From: Parietaria judaica
Taxonomy: Eukaryota; Streptophyta; Magnoliopsida; Rosales; Urticaceae
Length of the DNA: 64,000 nucleotides
Assembly: GCA_954871525.1 (NCBI GenBank)
Contig: OX940865.1
Coordinates: 2,170,001 to 2,234,000, forward strand
Direction of reading: 5' to 3'
Below, one piece after another: positions 57,113-64,000 of this stretch. The stretch's first letter is position 1, and every line of letters starts with the position of its first letter. The position numbers and the translations under genes are program-made. The notes under the pieces were generated by a model. The model saw only the letters and a list, made by a program, of their open reading frames with translations, was not told the DNA's origin and did not search any database.

Positions 57113-58896
57113 TGTAAAATTTGGGCTCCATTGACAAAAGTCAAAGCCCGCTAGCGAAGTCAATGATCATTTAGTTCAATCTCAAGCCCAAAGTGACATC
57201 CCTGAGAGCTGGTCGGTGCGGCAAGTTAAGCGATGACATCCGTTCACCGGCGACAAGGCGATATGATCTTGACCTCCCTCAAGGCCTCTGATGCCAAGAC
57301 GTTATGATCTCGACATCCCTCAAGGCCAGTGAGGAGGGCGTATCAGGTATGCGCAGGAAACACACTTGGACAATAGACAAGGCTAAGAGGAATGATGATC
57401 AGTGCACCCGACAAAGGAGCATTGCGACCCCGCTCCGGACAAGGCACATGGCGCACTCATTCTTGGTCACCAAGAAACGACATTCACCAATCATCTCCCT
57501 GATTTAAGGGGAAATGGTCACAACATTTTTCTATAACTAGGAGGCTTCAAAACCTCGAGCGGGACCCGACGAATACTTGAATAATTAAATGATGAGTCAA
57601 TGAAGGTTGACTTAGTTGAAGGCGGATAGTCACTTCCAACGAGGCATGAGCTGTCATGATGACCGTTGACTTGAGGGGGTTGTCTATGACGAACCTTTGC
57701 GTAAGGATGTCATCATAGAGTTGGGTCCATGGAGAGCCCTAGGCTCGAGGTCGTCGGCCTTGGCGGCATCATCCTTGATAGCAAGTTGTTATCGTAACCT
57801 GCACATGTAGAACACGTCTAGGAGAATTAGAGGATTGAACCTCCGACGCCTCTATGATGCTTGTCATTTTATATGCTTGAAGATGGGGAAAAGATAAAGG
57901 GTAAAAATATTTGATGCCGCACCTCGTGAAAGGCTGCCTATGTACGCTTTAAAAGGATCAGGTCATCACGTTCAAAGTGGAAGGTTAGGGTGAACGTACA
58001 TGAGCTTGCCTGGGCAAGCCGGGAGCTGATTACGGAGACGGGGTCTCTGTCCACGTACCTAGATGGCGAAGCTAGCTGCACCAACTAGGTGTCAGTACTA
58101 GGAGGCATCAAGTCAACATGCCTGGGGTGGCATGTCTTGGCATCAATGTCAATGACCCTTGGCAACCAAAGGCGCTCACCTTGACAATGATCAGGCGTCG
58201 ACATGGATCAAAGGTCGGCAAGGCCCGACAATCGACATGGAAAAAGTTTCATCCTTGTACCTGACGAGCCAAGATACGCGAGACTCCGAGGAGCGGAATG
58301 TCAGAACCCAACTCGCAGGGAGAAGGAGAATTCTAGAGAGAGAAGCTCTCATTTTAGAGAGAGAATTCCAAGTGTAGAAAATTGTGTAAAATGAGGAGGA
58401 GAAGCTTCCTATTTATAGGAAAAGGTAGTGACCATTTTCCCTGAATTAGGGAGATGATTGGTGTATGTCGTTCCTTGATGACCAAGGAAAGGTGTGCCAT
58501 ATGCCTTGTCCGGAGCGGGGTCGTGTCGCCTCGTCGGATTTGTCGGCCATGTCGCATTGTCGTCTTCGTTGGCCATGTCGCCTCGTCGTCTTCGTCGACT
58601 ATGTCGCCTTGTTTTCTTCATCAACCATGTCGCCTTGTCGGCCTTGTCACTTCGTCGGCCTTGTCGACCATGTCTCCTCGTCGGCCTTGAGGGATGTCAA
58701 GATCATAACACCTCTTCGCCGGTGGTCTTGAGGGATGTCATCGCTTAACTGGCCGCACCGACCAGCTCTCAAGGATGTCCCTTTGTCATTCGGGCCTGAT
58801 CCTTCGGGCATCGCCAGATGAGCTTGAGATTGGGCTAAATGAGCCTTTACTTTGCCAACGGACTTTGAATTTCGTCAATAGGGCCCAAATTTTACA
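57113..58896. repeat. Head-to-head pair of Gypsy-like LTRs
   Basis: Both ends start TGTAAAATTTGGGC, reading inward, with GACAAAAGTCAAAGCCC or a near variant next. They stay similar for about 450 bp: GAGAGCTGGTCGGTGCGG, GTTAAGCGATGACATCC, CATCCCTCAAGGCC, CCCCGCTCCGGACAAGGC, CACCAATCATCTCCCT. The right copy is a nearly complete LTR on the minus strand with TATAAATAG at 58409-58417 and the GATGACCTGATCC, AGGCAGCC, GAGGTGCGGCATCA block near 57913-57990. The left copy (+) loses similarity near 57560. 10 bp outside each end are also inverted copies. No coding region. Confidence 0.82.
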
Positions 58897-59002
58897 TAGC
58901 TCTAAAATTGTGTATATATATATATTTCCTTGTAGAGATCATTGTCTAAATGTAAGTTCTCGAAAAAGAAAGCATCCTATAATATATAAGGTACTCGATA
59001 CC

Positions 59003-59190
59003 AAGGTTTAAAATGTCGCTTGTCGATGTCGTTTCGCATTTTCCATTTTACGGATATATCGCTTCCCAGTGAGTATGTCGATGGGCAAATCGTAAAAAAA
59101 AAAGGCATGCCGCATGCCGCATATACCGCATTTTTTGCATGGGCATACCGCATGCCGATGGGATTTTCGACGGATATATTGTAAAAATAT
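59003..59190 (+). mobile_element. hAT-like terminal fragment
   Basis: CAAGGTTTAAAATGTCG resembles the CAAGGTTCAACTTACCG end of the neighbouring hAT. It is followed by clustered short motifs (GCATGCCG, ATATACCGCAT, GACGGATATAT) typical of hAT subterminal regions. Only one end is seen. 59191-59487 is AT-rich with a degenerate GAAGTGTATAATATTAAG repeat. Confidence 0.45.
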
Positions 59191-59882
59191 TTGAGTATTT
59201 AAGCAAAATATTTATATATGTTCAAAACTACATATTTAATATATATAAGACATACAACAAAACACATTTGTAACTTAAATATGTAGGTGAAATGTATAAT
59301 ATTAAGTCACTTTATTATTTGAAGTGTATAATATTAAGTTAAATTATTATGTGAAGTGAATATTTATGTTAATTAAGTGAATATGCATGTTAATTGTATA
59401 TGTATGTTAACAAATTTAATATTACTTGAAGTGTATAATATTAAATGAATATGTATATGTATGTTAAGTGTATAATATTATTTGAAGCAAGGTTCAACTT
59501 ACCGATGTTACCGATAAATCGGTTACCGTTTTCGACGGATTAATCGATAGCTTACCGATTAACCGACGGAAAACCTATAATACTGTAGCTTACCGATTAC
59601 TGATTCTTTTTTATGATTATTGACGGATTATCGATACTTTTTGACTAAAAACCTATAAAATATTTTTATAATATCATACCTCAAATTCAAAACATATATA
59701 ACATCACACACACACACATATAATTCCATCAAAAATCTCAAATCTAAAACACCAATAAGTCTAACAAGTCTCAACTATCAAAAACAAAGTCTAATATAGT
59801 AATATCTCAAACTCAAAACACATAATAGAAATAAGTGCATGGATATAAATAATACTCAACAGTCAAATCAACCTCTCCGACC

Positions 59883-62283
59883 TTAAAAGAACGATGATCT
59901 CCTATGGGCTTCCATAATACCCGTGGCACCACTTGCTTCCAAATTCATGTTACAATATGTCCTCCAAAACAAGCCATGTGGTTCGAAGTGCATACAAAAG
60001 TTACTCATATGGTAATCATATGTGTGTTGCTCCGTAAACACGCCACGAGATGGATATTGGGGATGCGCCCACACTCTGTTATCGAGCACAAGGTGCGGAG
60101 TAGCGAATTGAGTGTTCATGGAAGTACCCATCGACATCGTCTCAAAATTCCCGGACAGCTCGTCGATGGGGTTCTCGCTATGAGATAGATAGTCACTGCC
60201 CAAGTAGAATCCATATGTATAAGATGCGTCATCTTGTTGTTGAGGAGACTGTTGGTCACTGTAGTGTCGGCTGGGAATGTATCCCGTGTTGGCAGGGTCA
60301 TAGTTCAGGTCGCCTCGATACGTATTACCTGTTTTGTAAACAAATTAGTTGACATTCATATACACATGTAATCAACAAAATTAAAATAGTAATCACTTTT
60401 ACCTCTGTGGCTGCCACCCCATCCACCCTGGTGTCACATCCCCAACCTCTCTGGCCGCCACCCCATCCTCCCTGGGTGTCACCTCCTCCCCCACCCCAGC
60501 CACTATGTGATTGTGAATGGCTATGGGAAGAGAAACTACGGTGAGTACCAGTCGTATGAGTACCCCTATTGACTGGAACTAGCCCCAGCAGCGGTTGAGC
60601 CGGAGTCAACTCCTCCATGAACCCCCGGAGGATCGGGGGTAGGACTGAGTCTTTGCTCACCAAGGACTCAGATGATCACAGCTCCGTATGATTGAGCCTC
60701 CGCGGCGATCTATGGGTCTGGGTTGCCATCTTCCTCATCGAGATGGATTGGTCGGATCCACTCTACAATTGCGTCCTCGAAGTCAACACATGTAGAGGCC
60801 ATAGCCAAAGACTTCGTGAGGTACTCATACGGATCGGCTTTGACGACCTGGTCGTACTGCGTCCTCAAGTCTCGCAGCGCTAGCTTATGATTGTAGTTGC
60901 AGAACACTAGCTTCTCAAGTGTCGCGTACGCCAGACGATTGCGGAGCTTGATGTGGATCAGGGCAAACGTGCTCCAGTTCCTCTCACACGCTGAGGCAGA
61001 CGCGGTCTGCGAAAAATTCCGCATTGCTAGCCTCTGCAATGAGGGACACAGACCCCCGAATATGCTCCACCACTCAGCTGTAAATGAATAAAAAAATCAA
61101 AACTTAGCATGTTGATGTTCAATGTGTAAAACTTACCGGGTGCAAGAGTCTTCCGTGCTGCCATGCATGACCGCTCGCGCAACGGACCTACAGCGTCATG
61201 AAACCGCACGCACAACAATACAAGAAAGTAAGTTACATTTTATTTAATCCCAATAAGTAAAATTACAAAATTAAAGTAAGATCTTACCTCTGCCGCCAGA
61301 TGTGTCACGTCGTCATGAGTAAACAACCGGTCGTAAACCCTGGTGACATCTCGGATGGCATTTTCTGGCATCTCAATGTCTCGCTCGTAGGCGATTCTTG
61401 GGTTCAAGAAGTGGGCCGCAATATGCAATGGATGGTACAAGTTTCGATGCCATCGCGCCTCCACAATTTTGACTGCCCATTGTTTTCCTTGAAGTGCGCG
61501 GAGCTTCGCTACGATGATTTCGAACAAGCGATACACCATTCCCGTCGTCGGATGCACCTCGGTGTCGACGAGCCGGAGCCATGTGTACAAGGGGGCGAAC
61601 ACGCTCTAGGCATTGTCAGTCGAAGCCCAAAAAGTATCGCTCAAGCACAATGTGGCCGCGGCTCTCCCGTCTGCGTGGCACCACGGAATCCCTTTGTAGA
61701 TTAAGTATTTGGCTATCGCCTTCCCGACCTTCAAAATAGTCTTCGGTAAAAATATTAAATCGACCCTTTTTTGTTTTTTCGAAGGCCTATCGAACAACGC
61801 CGGGGTGGTGGCGGCACCGGTGCTGCTTGCGCCGCCTCCAGCTTTGTCTTCTTCCCATTGTTTGGTCGCTGCCTCTTGACAGGTTTTATTTATTTGTCGT
61901 GCCACTTCTCTTTCAATGTCCACAGGCACGGTCTCGTCGTCTTCATCAAAAGAATCATCAGCCCTCTGGTAATTATTTTCCCGTATATTAAATGACAAAT
62001 CGTGCCTCTTTTTCTTCTTCTTTTGGTAACTCCGCATAGTATCCCTGATGAGGTTTCGCACATCGTTCGGTACTTCGGTACACGGCGCGATATTTTTATT
62101 CTTATCGTTGCCGGCCAAATGTTGTTTCATTCTGGTGATCCCGCCACCTCTGATCTCTTTCCCGCAGTAGTTGCACTTGAAACCCGAGTTGTTGCTCGGA
62201 TCCATATAAGGAGTGCAATGCTCCCTCGCAATGTTTTCTTTACTCATCTTCAAAATTCCACCTAAACAACGATAAGAATTCAA
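59883..62283 (-). pseudogene. hAT transposase, internally deleted
   Basis: Exon 1 (start probably at 62247, MSKENIAREH) has a BED zinc finger (FKCNYCGKE, MKQHLAG, then C), a basic KKKKKR stretch and an acidic linker. At about 61690-61640 the frame jumps from AKYLIYKGIPW to the region before FAPLYTWLRLVD, so the DUF659/early catalytic part is deleted. A TAG at 61606-61608 follows in the same frame. Exon 1 ends near 61288 at a GTAAG donor. A further exon near 61140-61210 (MAARKTLAP) and one at 60710-61077 (AEWWSIFGG, QTASASACERNWSTFALIH, RNRLAY) give the hAT dimerisation domain. Glycine-rich and final exons follow (60385-60600, 59883-60328). Not functional. Confidence 0.87.
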
Positions 62284-62916
62284 GACTAGTTAAAAACAGC
62301 AAGACAAAACGCCAAAATTAGGTACTTTTATCGCAAAAAAAAAAATCCTCGAAAAACAAGTTAAATTCTACCAAAATACCACATTATTGTAGTAATAAAT
62401 ATTTTATGAAAGCTGACAGCAAGAAAAATCAGTATATTACTGAGAAATCACGAGTAGATAAACTTGAGGACTTTTGCCGCAATTAAGACAAAAACAGAAC
62501 TATCGTCAAATATGCAAATAAATTACCCCAAAAAATCATACTAAGATTTCAAAAAATATTTAATAAATGAGAACACACGCAAGGAAATGAGTACATTACC
62601 TAGAAAATCACGAAAGATAAACTTCAAACACTTTTGCTGCAATTATGACGTAAACCGAAACACCTTCAAAAAAGCAAATTAACTACACCGAAAAATCATA
62701 TTAATATTTCAAAAAATAATTAATAAAGGAAAACATTCAAAAAAATGAGTAGATTACCTCACAAAACACGCAAGATAAACTTGCAATACTTTTGCCGCAG
62801 TTACAAGGAAAACTGAATTATCGTCAAATCTGCAAATAAAATACAGAAAAAAAATCAGATTAATATTTCAAAAAATATTTATTAAACAAAAAACCCAAAA
62901 AAATGAATAGATTACT

Positions 62917-63316
62917 TGTGACAGTCACTAATCCCGTGAGCCACGAGGCCGAGACCGGGTAAGCTGTGCAGAACCCCATCGCTTGGGCAAGGGGATGTGC
63001 TGATGGGACGTTCCCGAGACTGTGCAGGTATGGGACTGCACGATAATCGGAGATCAAACGGGTATGGGACTGTATGGTCCAAGAGGCTTAAATGAATTGA
63101 TTGGTACTACCTATGTCAACAAGATGCATCTTCTTTTTGGTATCCCGTTCATAGAAACTCCAAAGTTAAGCGTGCTTGGCTTGGAGTAGTACTAGGATGG
63201 GTGTCCTCCTGGGAAGTTTCCAGGGGAGCGTGCGAGTGACGACAAAGCACGCTGAAAAGACTCGTGTTGGCCTGTGGGGATAGTCGTCGATTCGATTGAG
63301 CAGCCGGGGCGTTACA
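62917..63316 (+). mobile_element. Cassandra solo LTR (400 bp)
   Basis: It starts TGTGACAGTC and ends GGGGCGTTACA, with a perfect 5-bp duplication TTACT at 62912-62916 and 63317-63321. Cassandra is a TRIM retrotransposon family of vascular plants whose LTR carries a 5S-rRNA-derived segment; that segment is present. No internal region or second LTR follows, so it is a solo LTR. Confidence 0.96.
63142..63222 (+). ncRNA. 5S-rRNA-derived segment of the Cassandra LTR
   Basis: ACTCCAAAGTTAAGCGTGCT, GAGTAGTACTAGGATGGGTG and CCTCCTGGGAAGT match plant 5S rRNA around the internal RNA polymerase III promoter (A box and C box). The true 5S 5' and 3' ends are missing, so it is not a ribosomal gene. It may still drive pol III transcription of the LTR. 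Confidence 0.92.
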
Positions 63317-63419
63317 TTACTTCACAAATCACAAAAAGTAAACTTTGAATACTTTTGCCATAATTATTAAGAAATCCGAATTAAACCTCCAATCTGCCTA
63401 AAAATTGACTCAAGTACAT

Positions 63420-64000
63420 CAAAACTATATTAATAATTTATTATTCAACTATATACATAAAAAAATTTGATTAAAAGCTATAAAACTTAAAAAAAATATG
63501 AGTCTCTATAATTTTTACATAAAAAAACCTAAAACATATTGTAATCTTGATATATTTCATCTAAATCCAACAAAATAATTACAAATAAAGTCATGGAAAT
63601 AAGTTTTCAACAAGATATATTCATAAAAATGCAAAAAAATAACTCAAAATCCTAAAAGTGTCAATCTTTATCAATCTTCAAACATAACTCATGAACAACT
63701 AACTCTTTGTTTTTGTAACTTATGCAAATATTCTCAAAATCGTGTAAAATCAGTAAATATCAAAGAAAAATTACAAGAAACATATAGATCTATGATCATA
63801 ACTCCTAAATATACCCAAAAATTCGAAATTTTTTGGAGAAATTCGGTGGAAAAAGCTTAAAACCAAACTTTGCAAACTTTTGCCACATAAACGATTTCCA
63901 TTAAAAAGCATTAGATTAGCCGAAAATAGGAGACTTACCAGCTCAAAAATCGCCGAGAAGTATGAGAAATGGGCTGTTGGCGGCGAGAAGAGGCGAGAAG
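63420..64000. other. AT-rich 5' part of the hAT element
   Basis: Non-coding. It resembles parts of 27900-28300 in reverse (for example ACCGAATTTC and TTACCAG motifs). The second terminus is not reached. Confidence 0.5.

Larger units (their letters stand above)
62439..63440. repeat. About 158-bp tandem repeat upstream of the hAT transposase
   Basis: Units share AATCACGA-AGATAAACTT, ACTTTTGCCGCAATTA, CAAATAAATTAC, AAAAATCATATTAATATTTC and AATGAGTA-ATTACCT. They start near 62439, 62602, 62760 and, after the Cassandra LTR, 63321. Two similar units occur in the related element near 28640 and 28790. Confidence 0.88.
59488..64000 (-). mobile_element. hAT transposon, running past the right edge
   Basis: The left terminus CAAGGTTCAACTTACCG at 59488 is the same as that of the element at 27606-29199 (opposite orientation), with about 160 bp of close similarity. 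ATTTGAAG at 59480-59487 is the presumed 8-bp duplication; the other copy lies beyond 64000. Inside are a broken transposase gene on the minus strand and, upstream of it, 158-bp repeats interrupted by a Cassandra LTR. Confidence 0.88.

Noticed and set aside
63142..63222. A genuine 5S rRNA gene
   Set aside because: The match covers only the internal part and lies within a 400-bp LTR with its own target duplication.

Overview
This is nuclear DNA of a flowering plant, probably a eudicot. It holds spliced genes with GT-AG introns, a UBP15-type deubiquitinase, plant L1-type LINEs, Copia and Gypsy elements, and a Cassandra LTR with its 5S-rRNA-like segment. I see no bacterial operons, CRISPR arrays or tRNA genes. 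The species cannot be named from the sequence alone.

Two host genes look intact. A UBP15-like ubiquitin protease on the + strand has 13 coding exons (31876-38525) that I joined by hand; all junctions keep phase and give 901 codons. A SOUL heme-binding-family gene on the - strand has two exons (39719-40645) and 224 codons. Between them lies an unrecognised coding fragment (39263-39560). A decayed cytidine deaminase pseudogene sits at about 49749-50290, and a copy of the UBP15 5' intron at 6033-6425.

The rest is mostly nested transposable elements. 1-4386 is a LINE cut by the window edge. 4986-6012 is GC-rich LTR-like DNA, followed by the UBP15 intron copy, a 125-bp tandem repeat and a 501-bp Mutator-like MITE. 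8365-22805 is a second LINE with a 14-bp target duplication, split by a 9.7-kb Copia element (9549-19271) that has very long LTRs and its own 5-bp duplication. A solo LTR of the same Copia family is at 23868-25962. Between 27.2 and 30.2 kb lie two small hAT-type MITEs and a 1.6-kb hAT deletion derivative, all with perfect 8-bp duplications. One MITE abuts the putative UBP15 core promoter.

Beyond the host genes come a non-coding LTR element full of tandem repeats (40917-44341), a Mutator-like frame with a 9-bp duplication (44353-49297) containing a gag-only Gypsy element, a Gypsy/Copia chimera (about 50740-55877), a head-to-head pair of LTRs (57113-58896) and a hAT element running off the right edge (59488 onward). 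The hAT transposase is decayed, and its upstream 158-bp repeats carry a Cassandra solo LTR.

Most element coding regions have in-frame stops or frameshifts. Several look like G-to-A or C-to-T changes, as expected for methylated, silenced elements. No self-sufficient new system is evident. The most unusual items are the chimeric retroelement, the MITE touching the UBP15 core promoter, the recently moved but coding-defective long-LTR Copia, and the layered insertions.
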